NCBI RefSeq assembly: GCF_001667505.1
Contig: NZ_LZHZ01000070.1
Coordinates: forward strand, 1-64,000
Direction: 5' to 3'
Origin: Mycobacterium sp. ACS1612
GTDB lineage: Bacteria > Actinomycetota > Actinomycetes > Mycobacteriales > Mycobacteriaceae
Length of the DNA: 64,000 nucleotides
The number at the start of each line of letters is the position of its first letter. The stretch's first letter is position 1. Both the position numbers and the translations under genes were made by a program. Below, piece after piece: positions 1-9,998 of the stretch. The notes below the pieces were generated by a model, which had not been told where the DNA came from, did no database searches, and was given only the letters and a program-made list of their open reading frames with translations.

Positions 1-1781
1 CCGCCACCACCGCCGCCGCTGCTACTGCTGCTGCTTCCGCCGCCCGTTGATGACGACGACTGCGACGCGGTGTACGCGCCGATCGACGACGACAACGCCG
101 ACTCGAAACTGTCGAAACTCGCACCGCCGGAACCACCACCCATGAAGCCGGTCGAGGTGCTCGACGACGAGTTGTACCAATCCGGTTGCGGTGCAGGCGC
201 TCCCATCGTCGTTTCGTACTTCTTGGCCCACAGCGCCGCCACGCCCGCTGCCACGGCGAACGGCACGTACGCGGTGTACAAGTCCTTGCGGGCGCCGAAG
301 TCGAATCGTGTCTCGGCGGAGTCGGTGGCCAGCATCCGGTGGAATCCGCCTGCCCGCGACCACAATTCGCGGCCAGCCTCTGTGCGCCGGGTGCCGACGC
401 CGTCCGCCCAAGCCCCGAGCGACAGCAGGAAGAACCCGGCGAACGGCAGCGCCCACATGGTGGTCGGGAAGCCCCAGCGGAAAAATCCGCAGGTCATCAG
501 CAGGAAAGCGACCGCGTTGGCGGTGCGCACCCACATCTCCTTCTGGCGCTTGACCATCAGCCCCTCGTCGAAGGCCCACTTCTTGACGCCGGCGGCCATG
601 TCGGTTTTGGCCTTGCTGAGCCGCTGACCCGATTTGACGGTGTGCCTGGCCTCGAATTCGCCGCCCTTGTTCATCACCCGTAGCGCGGAACCGACCGCGA
701 CGCTGACCGGATCGACATCGGCCCAAGCACTGCGCTCGGCGAGACTTCGGATGTTCCACTGCTTCTCGTTGACCTGCTTCAGTTCGATCAACCCGCGCTC
801 GGCGAGGTAGAACAGTGTCGCGGTGAGTCCGTTCCTGGGGACGGACTCGGTGCGGATGTATTCGGTCTGCACCGGTCCCAGCCCCGGCGGCGGCGCGTAC
901 TGCAGCGGGAACCCAGGCGACGGTTCGACCGTGGTGCGGTACCACAGCACCGCGCCAAGGCCGAAAAACGCTGTCAGGCCGAGCATCCAAACGACTCCGC
1001 TGACCGACTGGCCCAAGATGCGGTCCCAGGTGTACGACCACGGCAGGCTGATTCGCGGCGGTGTCGGCACGTCGACACCTGCACGCAGGGTGACCGGTGT
1101 GCGGGGTTTGAGGTAGCTCGCGGTCACCTTGACGGTGTCACCTTCGACGCTGAGGTCACACTTGCGGCCGACGCCGTAGCCCACCGAGCATTGGGCGTGG
1201 TCCACATCGCCGGGCAACGTCACGGTGACGTCGACGTTGCGGATCTCGTTGTTCCACGACGGCGCGATGACATTCCAGAAGAACACCGACGGCGACGTCG
1301 ACGGTGCATCGACGCTCGTGGCGAACGTCTTGTCGGCGCCGGTCGTTCCGGGATCGAGCACACCGGGGATGCGGTAGCGGATCTCGAATACGTGGGTGCC
1401 GTAGCTGAGGTAGTTGTCGGGATCGCCGATCTTGGCGACCAGGAAGCGTTCGGCGTCCTCCCAGAGCATTTGGTACGAGGCCGGTTCGCCGTCGACCAGG
1501 ATCGAGGTGATCTCCGGCGTCTGCCGGACCCGCGGACTGTTCGGATTCGCGATGTCCCAGTACCGGAAGATGCCGTGGCGGCCGCTGGGGAATTCGGCGG
1601 TGATCGTCTCCACGGCGTCGAGTTCGCCGTCACGATTGACGACGAAGTCGGCGCGGTAGTTGCTGAACACCACCGGATCGGAGACGTGGGATGCGTCGGA
1701 GCCGCCGTTGAACACCAGTGGCCAGAGGAGTCCAAAGGTGATGAGTGCCAACGGGATCAGCCACTTGAACAGCCGTCCCAT
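1..1781 (-). CDS. DUF2207 family membrane protein (3' end outside window)
   Basis: Reading leftward from an ATG at 1781, preceded by a GGAGG-type ribosome binding site, the frame stays open for 593 codons to the window edge, so the C-terminus is missing. The product starts with a hydrophobic signal/anchor (MGRLFKWLIPLALITFG), followed by a roughly 200-residue extracytoplasmic DUF2207-like domain (FSNYRADFVVNRDGELDAVE). A membrane segment near residue 260 (VVWMLGLTAFFGLGAVLWY) and further hydrophobic segments near residues 440-480 come next. It ends in a Ser/Gly-rich tail (SSSSGGGGGG), the usual DUF2207 pattern. The molecular function of the family is not established. It lies 37 bp downstream of priA in the same direction and may be co-transcribed. 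Confidence 0.85.
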   Translation of the reverse strand, partial: MGRLFKWLIPLALITFGLLWPLVFNGGSDASHVSDPVVFSNYRADFVVNRDGELDAVETITAEFPSGRHGIFRYWDIANPNSPRVRQTPEITSILVDGEPASYQMLWEDAERFLVAKIGDPDNYLSYGTHVFEIRYRIPGVLDPGTTGADKTFATSVDAPSTSPSVFFWNVIAPSWNNEIRNVDVTVTLPGDVDHAQCSVGYGVGRKCDLSVEGDTVKVTASYLKPRTPVTLRAGVDVPTPPRISLPWSYTWDRILGQSVSGVVWMLGLTAFFGLGAVLWYRTTVEPSPGFPLQYAPPPGLGPVQTEYIRTESVPRNGLTATLFYLAERGLIELKQVNEKQWNIRSLAERSAWADVDPVSVAVGSALRVMNKGGEFEARHTVKSGQRLSKAKTDMAAGVKKWAFDEGLMVKRQKEMWVRTANAVAFLLMTCGFFRWGFPTTMWALPFAGFFLLSLGAWADGVGTRRTEAGRELWSRAGGFHRMLATDSAETRFDFGARKDLYTAYVPFAVAAGVAALWAKKYETTMGAPAPQPDWYNSSSSTSTGFMGGGSGGASFDSFESALSSSIGAYTASQSSSSTGGGSSSSSSGGGGG

Positions 1782-1818
1782 GGCCACCTCCTCGTCGGCG
1801 CGAGTCGCCGCGTCGGAA

Positions 1819-3819
1819 CTACCCTATGTGCAACGGGTCGATTTGCACACGCGTTGGCTGCTGGTCGTGTCGCGCGCTGAGCACCCCGGTTGCCCGTCGC
1901 AGCGCGGCCGCGAGTGTCAGCCCGCCGTCGCGGGGAACCCGTACCAGCATCCGGCTCACCGGGCTTTCGGCGGTGACACCTGGCGGTCTGCGCGCGCCCG
2001 CAGGCAGGTCCACAGGCCCGAGCAGTTGCGCGCCCTCGGGCAGGTCCGCAGCGTCGATGAGGGCGTGAACGGCCGCCGGGGTGCCGTCGACCGCGGCGAT
2101 GTGCACGGCTGGCGGCAGGCCGACCTCGGCGCGCGCGTCGAGTTCGGCGTCGGCGTGCCCCACCGGATCCCACCGAATCAGCGACTGCACGGTCGGGATG
2201 GCCGACTCGGCCACCACCGCGACGGTGCCGCCGTCGCCGCGCGGGCGGACCAGCGCCGCCGCGGCCATCCAGCGCCGCAGCGTGTCCTCGGCGGCCCGCA
2301 GATCCTGACGCCCCAGCAGCGCCCACGCGTCCAGCAGCAGCGCCGCCCCGTAACCGCCCGCGGCCACCGGTTCGGCGCCTGGTGTCGCGACGACCACCGC
2401 AGGCCCTTCGGCGACCGTCGCCACCATCGCGTCACCGCCCGAGGTGATCACCGGCGTGCCCGCGAACGCCCTGCCGAGTTCCTCCGCGGTGCGCCTGGCG
2501 CCGATGACCACCGCGCGGACAGCGTCGGATCCGCAGCGGGCGCAACGCAACACCCGGTCCGCGCGGCCACACCAGCGGCACACCGCGCCCGCGGTGTCAC
2601 GGTCGGGCAGCGACAGCGGACCGGTGCAATGCCTGCAGCGCGCCACGGTGCGGCAGCGCGCACACGCCAGTGCAGGCACATAGCCGCGCCGCGGCACCTG
2701 GACAAGCACCGGATGCCCGGCCTGCAGCGCGGCGCGGGCCGCGCGTAGCGCCAGCGACGGCACCCGGGCGGTACGCGCCGCGGGATCGCGCTCCTGCTCG
2801 TGGCCGCTGTCATCGAGCGCCACCACGCGCGGTGAACGCGCACGCACGACGGCGCGCGGCGCCACCAGATCGTGCGCCCACCGGCTGCGCACCAGCGCAT
2901 GGGATTCGGCGGTGCGGGCATAGCCGCCGATCAACGCCGCGCACCGCAGTTGATGGGCGCGCAACATCGCCACCTCACGCGCGTGTGGATAGGGCGCGCG
3001 CGGTTCGGACAGGGTGTCGTCGCCGTCGTCCCACACCATCACCAGGCCCAGGTCGGCAACGGGTGCGAACACGGCGCTGCGGGTCCCGATCACCATGCGC
3101 GCCCCGCCACGCAGCACCGACAGCCACCGGCGGTAGCGCTGGGCCGGTCCGAGACCGGCAGACAGCGCGGCCACCCGCTCCTCGTCGATCAGCCGAATCA
3201 CGCTGGCGGACAACGCATCCACGTCACGTTGGTCCGGCACCACGGCCAGCACGCCGCGGCCGGAACTCACCGCCACCGCCGCCGCTTCGGCAAGCCGGTC
3301 GGTCCACTTCTCCCCCGGTAACGCCTGCCACACCGCGCGCGCGGCGCGGCCGTCACCGAGAGCGCCGAGGAACTGTTCGCCGCGCCCGTATTCGGACCAT
3401 GCAGCGGTGTCGACCGGTTTGACCGCCAGCGGCGCGAGTTCGGGTGCCGACTGCTTCTCGACGTTCGCGTGCCGCGGCGGCACCGCGAGGCGCAACACGT
3501 CGGCGCGGGTACCCGCGTATCGCGCCGCGACCGCGTCGACGAGCCGGCGCACCTCCGGCGTCAGCACCCGCTCAGCCGATACGACACGATCCAGCCAACC
3601 CAACTTGCCGACATGGTCTGTGTCAGAGCGTCTTTCGAGAACGAACGCGTCAACGAGTCTGCCGTGGAAGCGGACCCGGACACGCACCCCTGGCTGCGCA
3701 TCATCGGACTGCTCGGCCGACACCAGGTAGTCGAATTCGCGGTCCAGATGCGGCACCGTCAACATGGGCAGCACACGGGCGATGGGCTCGTGCTCGGCCG
3801 GGTGTCGGGCGGTGGTCAC
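1819..3819 (-). CDS. priA: Primosomal protein N' (PriA), degenerate helicase type
   Basis: 666 residues from a GTG at 3819 that overlaps the TGA of the upstream lysoplasmalogenase by four bases (GTGA). The longer frame upstream is the wrong start, because the conserved N-terminus begins VTTARHPAEHEPIARVLPML. The product has the PriA N-terminal DNA-binding domain (DREFDYLV, RVRVRFHGRLVDAFV) and the cysteine-rich zinc module (CARCRTVARCRHC, CRWCGRADRVLRCARCG). PriA restarts stalled replication forks. However, the Walker A GxTGSGKTE motif is replaced by ALPGEKWTDR and the DEAH box by VWDDGDD. As known for mycobacterial PriA-like proteins, ATP hydrolysis and helicase activity are therefore doubtful. 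It could act as a structural fork-binding factor. Confidence 0.9.
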   Translation of the reverse strand: MTTARHPAEHEPIARVLPMLTVPHLDREFDYLVSAEQSDDAQPGVRVRVRFHGRLVDAFVLERRSDTDHVGKLGWLDRVVSAERVLTPEVRRLVDAVAARYAGTRADVLRLAVPPRHANVEKQSAPELAPLAVKPVDTAAWSEYGRGEQFLGALGDGRAARAVWQALPGEKWTDRLAEAAAVAVSSGRGVLAVVPDQRDVDALSASVIRLIDEERVAALSAGLGPAQRYRRWLSVLRGGARMVIGTRSAVFAPVADLGLVMVWDDGDDTLSEPRAPYPHAREVAMLRAHQLRCAALIGGYARTAESHALVRSRWAHDLVAPRAVVRARSPRVVALDDSGHEQERDPAARTARVPSLALRAARAALQAGHPVLVQVPRRGYVPALACARCRTVARCRHCTGPLSLPDRDTAGAVCRWCGRADRVLRCARCGSDAVRAVVIGARRTAEELGRAFAGTPVITSGGDAMVATVAEGPAVVVATPGAEPVAAGGYGAALLLDAWALLGRQDLRAAEDTLRRWMAAAALVRPRGDGGTVAVVAESAIPTVQSLIRWDPVGHADAELDARAEVGLPPAVHIAAVDGTPAAVHALIDAADLPEGAQLLGPVDLPAGARRPPGVTAESPVSRMLVRVPRDGGLTLAAALRRATGVLSARHDQQPTRVQIDPLHIG

Positions 3820-4469
3820 TTGCGGCCGAAGAAGAAGCCGGCCGTGATGAGCACGATCGACGCGGCATATGCCCACCAGATCGGCACGGCGAGTGCCTCG
3901 GAACCCAGGACGAACTTGCCGATGCCGATCATGCCGTCGGACACCGCGAAGCACACCGCGCCCAGCGCGGTCCACGACGTCGGCAACCGGGCCAGCAGCG
4001 CCGCGCACACCATCGCGCCGAGTACGGCGATGTACACCGTGACGGGAACAGCCATCCCCTCGGCGAGCAGTCGGGGCCAGAACCACACCAGCAGCACGAC
4101 GCAGGCCACCACCATGACTGCCGCGGCGACCAGCCGCGGCCCAGAGCGTGCGACCAGCGGGATCAGGGCCGCGAGGAAGCACAGGTGGGCGATCAGGAAC
4201 GCGGCAAGGCCGAGCACGAATGACGGCGTCCACCACGGCATCGCCAGCAGGAAGTCCCCCGCCGCCGAGAACAGCAGCGCCGCGACCAGCCAGCGTCGCT
4301 CACGCCGGATCGGGTGGGTCAGCGCCGCGGCCGCGAGCAGGACCGCCGTCAGGGCCTTGACCGCGGGCTGAAGCAGGAACTGGCCGGTGAGTTCGGCGCC
4401 GTGCGGCAGCCGCAGGGCCGTGCCGATCAGGAAAACGCCGTAACAGGCGCCCACGATCACGGCGGCCAC
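3816..4469 (-). CDS. Lysoplasmalogenase family (YhhN/TMEM86) membrane protein
   Basis: Multi-pass membrane protein with about eight hydrophobic helices, among them LRLPHGAELTGQFLLQPAVKALTAVLL, FSAAGDFLLAMPW and GAVCFAVSDGMIGIGKF. The spaced acidic residues in the GD and SD motifs are typical of YhhN proteins. Family members cleave the vinyl-ether bond of lysoplasmalogens, but the role in mycobacteria is unproven. An ATG at 4547 would add 26 residues but would run 38 bp into the 5' end of the divergent esterase gene. I therefore prefer the GTG at 4469, which gives 217 residues; the exact start is uncertain. Its stop overlaps the priA start, suggesting translational coupling. It matches the position of Rv1401 next to priA (from memory). 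Confidence 0.75.
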   Translation of the reverse strand: MAAVIVGACYGVFLIGTALRLPHGAELTGQFLLQPAVKALTAVLLAAAALTHPIRRERRWLVAALLFSAAGDFLLAMPWWTPSFVLGLAAFLIAHLCFLAALIPLVARSGPRLVAAAVMVVACVVLLVWFWPRLLAEGMAVPVTVYIAVLGAMVCAALLARLPTSWTALGAVCFAVSDGMIGIGKFVLGSEALAVPIWWAYAASIVLITAGFFFGRK

Positions 4470-4509
4470 CCAAAGAATCCGCGTCCGCGGACGTGCGTAC
4501 GGTGTCCCC

Positions 4510-5457
4510 GTGTCCGTTGCTGAAGAGAAGCCCGCGGTCGACGCCATCCTGCTGAAGGTACTAAAGGCCGTTCCGTTTCAGTTGACAACCGACGGCGGCG
4601 TCGAGGCCGCCAGGCAGCGGTTCCGCGACCTGCCGCGCCGCCCGGTGCATCGGGAGGTGCACACCGAGGACCGCACCATCGAGGGGCCGGCGGGGTCCAT
4701 CCGGATTCGGATCTACCGGCCGCCGACAACGCAGGAGACGCTGCCAGTGATCGTCTTCCTGCACGGCGGTGGATGGTGCGTCGGCGACCTCGACACTTAC
4801 GACGGGGATGCGCGCAACCACGCGGTCGGCGCCGACGCGGTGGTGGTGTCGGTGGAGTACCGGCTCGCCCCGGAACACCCCTACCCGGCCGCCGTCGAAG
4901 ATGCTTGGGCCGCAACGCAATGGGTGGCGGCGAACGCGGATCAACTGGACGCCGATCCCGACCGGATGGCGGTGGCGGGCGATTCGGCGGGCGGTAACCT
5001 CGCCGCGGTGGTCGCGCTTCTCGCGCGCGACGCGGGCGGCCCGCCGATTCGTTTTCAGCTGCTGTGGTACCCGGCCACCACGTGGGACACCTCGCTGCCG
5101 TCGTTGACCGAGAATGCGGACGCTCCGCTGCTCGACCGGGCGTCGGTCGGCTCGTTCGGGCGTTGGTACGTAGGCGATCTGGACCTCTCCGAGATGCCGG
5201 CGACGCTGGCTCCCGGCCGGGCCGATGACCTGGCGGGACTGCCGCCCGCCTACATCGCGGTCGCAGGGCATGACCCGCTGCGCGACGACGGCGCCCGCTA
5301 CGCCGAACTGCTCACCGCGGCCGGGGTGCCGGTGGAACTGCACAACGCCGAGACCTTGATCCACGGATATCTCGGCTATGCGGGCGTCGTGCCCGCCGCC
5401 ACGGCTGCCGCAGAGCGCGGACTGGCGGCGTTACGCAAGGCGTTACACGCGTCATGA
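4510..5457 (+). CDS. Alpha/beta hydrolase carboxylesterase, NlhH/LipI type (HSL family)
   Basis: 315 residues from a GTG start. It carries the hormone-sensitive-lipase family oxyanion motif HGGGW (about residues 85-89), the nucleophile elbow GDSAGG (Ser 159), an acidic residue in GHDPLRDDG and the catalytic His in LIHGYLGY. The sequence is collinear with M. tuberculosis NlhH/LipI in length and motifs (for example SVEYRLAPEHPYPAAVEDAW). Such enzymes hydrolyse short-chain acyl esters in the cytoplasm. It is divergent from the lysoplasmalogenase gene and meets the GlxA-type gene tail to tail with a 6-bp overlap. Which of the NlhH/LipI paralogues it corresponds to cannot be decided here. Confidence 0.88.
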   Translation: MSVAEEKPAVDAILLKVLKAVPFQLTTDGGVEAARQRFRDLPRRPVHREVHTEDRTIEGPAGSIRIRIYRPPTTQETLPVIVFLHGGGWCVGDLDTYDGDARNHAVGADAVVVSVEYRLAPEHPYPAAVEDAWAATQWVAANADQLDADPDRMAVAGDSAGGNLAAVVALLARDAGGPPIRFQLLWYPATTWDTSLPSLTENADAPLLDRASVGSFGRWYVGDLDLSEMPATLAPGRADDLAGLPPAYIAVAGHDPLRDDGARYAELLTAAGVPVELHNAETLIHGYLGYAGVVPAATAAAERGLAALRKALHAS

Positions 5458-6420
5458 CGCGATCGCGCCGGTGGATTTGAACCTGTCACGGTAGGCCTTC
5501 GGTGAGATGCCGAGCTGGCTGACGAACACCCGACGCAGCGTCTCGGCGCTGCCGAAGCCCGACAGCCGGGCAGAATCGGTGACCGAACGACCGGCGTCGA
5601 GCGCCGAACGCGCAGCATCGATCCGGATCATCTCCACGTAACGGGCCGGCGTGGTGCCGAGTTCGCTCTGAAACAACCGGGTCAGCTGGCGGGTGCTCAA
5701 AGATGCTTGCGCGGCAAGGGTTTTCACGGTGTGATTGGCGCCGGGGTCGGCGGCGATCGCCTCAGTGACCGCCCGCAACTGCGACCGCTCCGGCGGCCGG
5801 GATTCGACGAGCACGGAGAACTGCGACTGCCCGCCGGCCCGTTTCAGGTACACCACCAACGATCGGGCCACCTCGCGGACGAGGTCGGCGCCGTGGTCGT
5901 CTTCGACCAGTGCCAGCGCCAGGTCGATGCCCGCCGACACCCCAGCGGAGGTGTAGATGTCGCCGTCGCGCACGAAGATCGCGTCCGGTTCCACAGTGAT
6001 TTTCGGGTACGCCCGCGACAGCAGGCCGGTCTGCCGCCAGTGGGTGGTCGCGCGCCGCCCCTCGAGCAGGCCCGCCTGCGCCAGGATGAACGACCCCGTG
6101 CAGATGGACGCCATCCGCCTGGTGCGCGGGCACAACGCCTTCACCGCGGCCACGAGTTGCGGGTCGATGGGTCGGCCGACCAGATCGTCGCCGCCCGAAA
6201 CCACTACGGTGTCGGCCTTTTCGACCGCGGCAATCGACGTCGACACGGCCAACCGGGTGCCGACGGAGGTAACCGCGTCACTGCCGTCGACAGAGGCCAT
6301 CACCACCTCATAGGAGGCGCCGAACAGGTTCGCCTCCGCGAACACCTCCGCGGGCCCTGCCACGTCGAGCAGTTTCATGCCGTCGAACACCACGAACACG
6401 ACGAGTCGATCAGTTGGCAT
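5452..6420 (-). CDS. GlxA-type transcriptional regulator (DJ-1/PfpI + AraC helix-turn-helix)
   Basis: 322 residues. The N-terminal half is a DJ-1/PfpI domain (LVVFVVFDGMKLLDVAGPAEVF; SICTGSFILAQAGLL with the nucleophile-elbow Cys). The C-terminal 100 residues are an AraC-type DNA-binding domain (TLAAQASLSTRQLTRLFQ, then DSARLSGFGSAETLRRVF). GlxA-type proteins are cytoplasmic regulators, usually acting on neighbouring genes. This one is divergent from the HD-domain gene across an 84-bp intergenic region (6421-6504). It therefore probably regulates that gene and the monooxygenase behind it; this is inferred from layout only. Confidence 0.88.
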   Translation of the reverse strand: MPTDRLVVFVVFDGMKLLDVAGPAEVFAEANLFGASYEVVMASVDGSDAVTSVGTRLAVSTSIAAVEKADTVVVSGGDDLVGRPIDPQLVAAVKALCPRTRRMASICTGSFILAQAGLLEGRRATTHWRQTGLLSRAYPKITVEPDAIFVRDGDIYTSAGVSAGIDLALALVEDDHGADLVREVARSLVVYLKRAGGQSQFSVLVESRPPERSQLRAVTEAIAADPGANHTVKTLAAQASLSTRQLTRLFQSELGTTPARYVEMIRIDAARSALDAGRSVTDSARLSGFGSAETLRRVFVSQLGISPKAYRDRFKSTGAIAS

Positions 6421-6504
6421 GCCCCCACCCTATGTCGCTTTCTGTGGGAAAAATGGCTCAGCGGACACTGCCGGGGTGGGGCGGCGCGGACCAACACTGA
6501 TGCC

Positions 6505-7146
6505 ATGACAACACAGACAATCGCGGGCATCGCGATACCAGACACCCAACTCGTACGAGACACCACCGAATACATCCGGGACACCGAGAACGACCTGCTG
6601 TACAACCACTCGCGGCGGGTGTTCCTGTTCGGCGCGCTGCAAGGCAGGCGCCGTGGCCTCGACCCCGACCTCGAGCTGCTCTATGTCGGCGCGATGTTCC
6701 ACGACATCGGCCTGACGGAGGGCTACCGCGACTCCATGGGGCGGTTCGAGGTCGACGGCGCCAACGCCGCGGAGAAGTTCCTGCGCGACCACGGGTATGA
6801 CGACGCGACGGTGCGCAAGGTGTGGCTGTCCATCGCGCTGCACACGACGCCAGGCATCCCGGAGTTCCTCGACCCGGAGATCGCGCTGGTCACCGCGGGC
6901 GTCGAAACCGACGTTCTGGGCATCGGCCGCGACGATCTGTCGCAGGAAGAACGCGACGCCGTGACGGCCGCGCACCCCCGACCGGATTTCAAACGCCGCA
7001 TCCTGGAGGCCTTCAACCAGGGCATGAAGCACCGGCCGGGCTCGACGTTCGGCACCGTCAACGACGACGTGCTGGCGCATTTCGACCCGAGTTTCGTCCG
7101 CGACGACTTCGTCAACATCATCCTGACGAACGGCTGGCCGGAGTAA
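6505..7146 (+). CDS. HD domain-containing protein
   Basis: 213 residues from ATG 6505. A metal-dependent phosphohydrolase HD domain is visible: YNHSRRVFLFG provides the first His, and AMFHDIGL the HD pair near residue 58. Later histidines (SIALHTTPG) could complete a metal site. Proteins of this form are often annotated as cyanamide hydratase-like or generic HD phosphohydrolases, and the substrate cannot be read from sequence. A longer open frame upstream runs through the divergent regulator and is not credible. The gene is followed 38 bp later by the monooxygenase in the same direction, and the two are likely co-transcribed. Confidence 0.85.
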   Translation: MTTQTIAGIAIPDTQLVRDTTEYIRDTENDLLYNHSRRVFLFGALQGRRRGLDPDLELLYVGAMFHDIGLTEGYRDSMGRFEVDGANAAEKFLRDHGYDDATVRKVWLSIALHTTPGIPEFLDPEIALVTAGVETDVLGIGRDDLSQEERDAVTAAHPRPDFKRRILEAFNQGMKHRPGSTFGTVNDDVLAHFDPSFVRDDFVNIILTNGWPE

Positions 7147-7184
7147 GACCGGGAAAGCGCGCGCCACGGGTTTACATTCGATGT

Positions 7185-8665
7185 ATGCCCTCTTCGCCCC
7201 AGTACGACACCGTCATCGTCGGTGCCGGGTTCTCCGGCATCGGCACCGCCATCAAGCTGGATAGAGCCGGCCTCGGCGACTACCTGATCGTCGAGGCAGG
7301 TGACGGGCCTGGCGGCACCTGGTACTGGAACACGTATCCCGGTATCGGCGTTGACATTCCGTCGTTCGCGTATCAGTTCTCGTTCGAGAAGAGCGCGGAC
7401 TGGACGCGGACGTACGCGCCGGGGCGGGAATTGAAGGCCTATGCCGAGCACTGCGTCGACAAGTACGGCCTGCGTCCGAAGATCCGGTTCAACACCAAGG
7501 TGACCGGTGCCGCGTTCGACGACGACGCCAGCGTGTGGCGCGTCGAACTCGACACCGGCGAGACGGTCACGGCGCGCTTCATGGTCAACGCGTGCGGGGT
7601 GCTCATCACACCGAATCTTCCCGACATCGACGGCGTCGACTCGTTCGCCGGTGTCACGATGCACACCGCGCGCTGGGACCATGAGCAGGATTTGACCGGT
7701 AAGCGCGTCGCGATCATCGGCACCGGGGCCTCGGCGGTACAGGTCATTCCCGAGATCGCGCCAATTGTCGAGCGGCTCTATGTCTTTCAGCGCACACCGA
7801 TTTGGTGCTTCCCCAAAGCCGACGTACCGCTGTCGCCGACGATCCGGCGGCTGATGCGACTGCCGGGTGGCCACGCGGTGCAGCGGCTGCTCAGCCAGGC
7901 CTACGTCGAACTGACCTTTACGTTGCCTGCCCAGTACTTCACCCTCAACCCGATGGCGAAGAACATGACGCAGGCCGGCAAGTCGTATCTGCGCAAACAG
8001 GTCAAGGACCCGGAGGTGCGCGACAAGCTCACCCCCCGCTACGCCGTCGGTTGCAAGCGGCCCGGGTTCCACAACACCTATCTGTCGACCTACAACCGCG
8101 ACAACGTCGAGTTGGTCACCGAGCCGATCGACAAGATCACCGGTTCGGGCGTGGCGACCACGGACGGCGAGACCCGCGACGTGGACGTGCTGATCCTCGC
8201 GACCGGGTTCAAGACGATGGACACCGACGAGATGCCCACGTATCCGGTCACCGGTTCAGGCGGGCTGTCGTGGAGCCGCCACTGGGCCGAGCACCGCCTG
8301 CAGGCCTACGAGGGCGTCAGCGTGCCCGGCTTCCCGAACTTCTTCACGGTCTTCGGACCGTACGGCTATGTCGGTAACTCCTACTTCGCGCTGATCGAGA
8401 CGCAGACACACCACATCGTCCGCTGCCTGAAGCAGGCTCGACGCAGGCGCGCCACCCGCGTCGAGGTGAAGCAGGAGGCCAACGACCGCTACTTCGCCGA
8501 GATGATGCGCAAGCGGCACCGGCAGATCTTCTGGCAGGACAGCTGCCAGAACGCCAACAGCTACTACTTCGACAAGAACGGCGACGTGCCGCTGCGGCCG
8601 GCCAGCACGATCGAGACGTACGTCCGCAGCCGCCGCTTCCCGCTCGACGACTACGCGTTCACGTC

Positions 8666-8669
<4 letters not shown>
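7185..8669 (+). CDS. Flavin-containing Baeyer-Villiger-type monooxygenase
   Basis: 494 residues. An FAD-binding GAGFSG motif lies at residues 13-18, the Baeyer-Villiger fingerprint FAGVTMHTARW at about 154-164 and an NADPH-binding GTGASA at about 179-184. This is the full family layout. Such enzymes insert oxygen into ketones, or oxidise heteroatoms, using NADPH and O2. The start is the ATG at 7185 (MPSSPQYDTVIVGAG); the ATG four bases upstream is out of frame. The gene position next to metK matches Rv1393c (from memory). Its TAG at 8667-8669 shares three bases with the metK stop on the other strand. The substrate is unknown. Confidence 0.92.
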
Positions 8670-9874
<1,205 letters not shown>

Positions 9875-9907
9875 GGTTCGAACCCTTTCCGAAACTTAGT
9901 CAATCGA

Positions 9908-9913
9908 ATTATA
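9908..9913 (-). promoter_or_regulatory. Probable -10 element of the metK promoter
   Basis: Read on the minus strand this is a perfect TATAAT, 34 bases upstream of the metK GTG, in an otherwise GC-rich intergenic gap of 124 bp. A weak -35 candidate (TTGGCT) lies 15 bases further upstream. The assignment is from sequence only. Confidence 0.55.
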
Positions 9914-9998
9914 TGCCTGCCTCGGTGCAGCCAAGCGTGCGCCTCCTGCTCGCGCAACCCTTGGCCGCAGCCTGATGCTGCGCCGGCTTGTCCCGCCG

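Noticed and set aside
3816..4547. ATG 4547 as start of the lysoplasmalogenase
   Set aside because: It would overlap the divergent esterase coding start by 38 bp; the extra residues are not part of the membrane domain.
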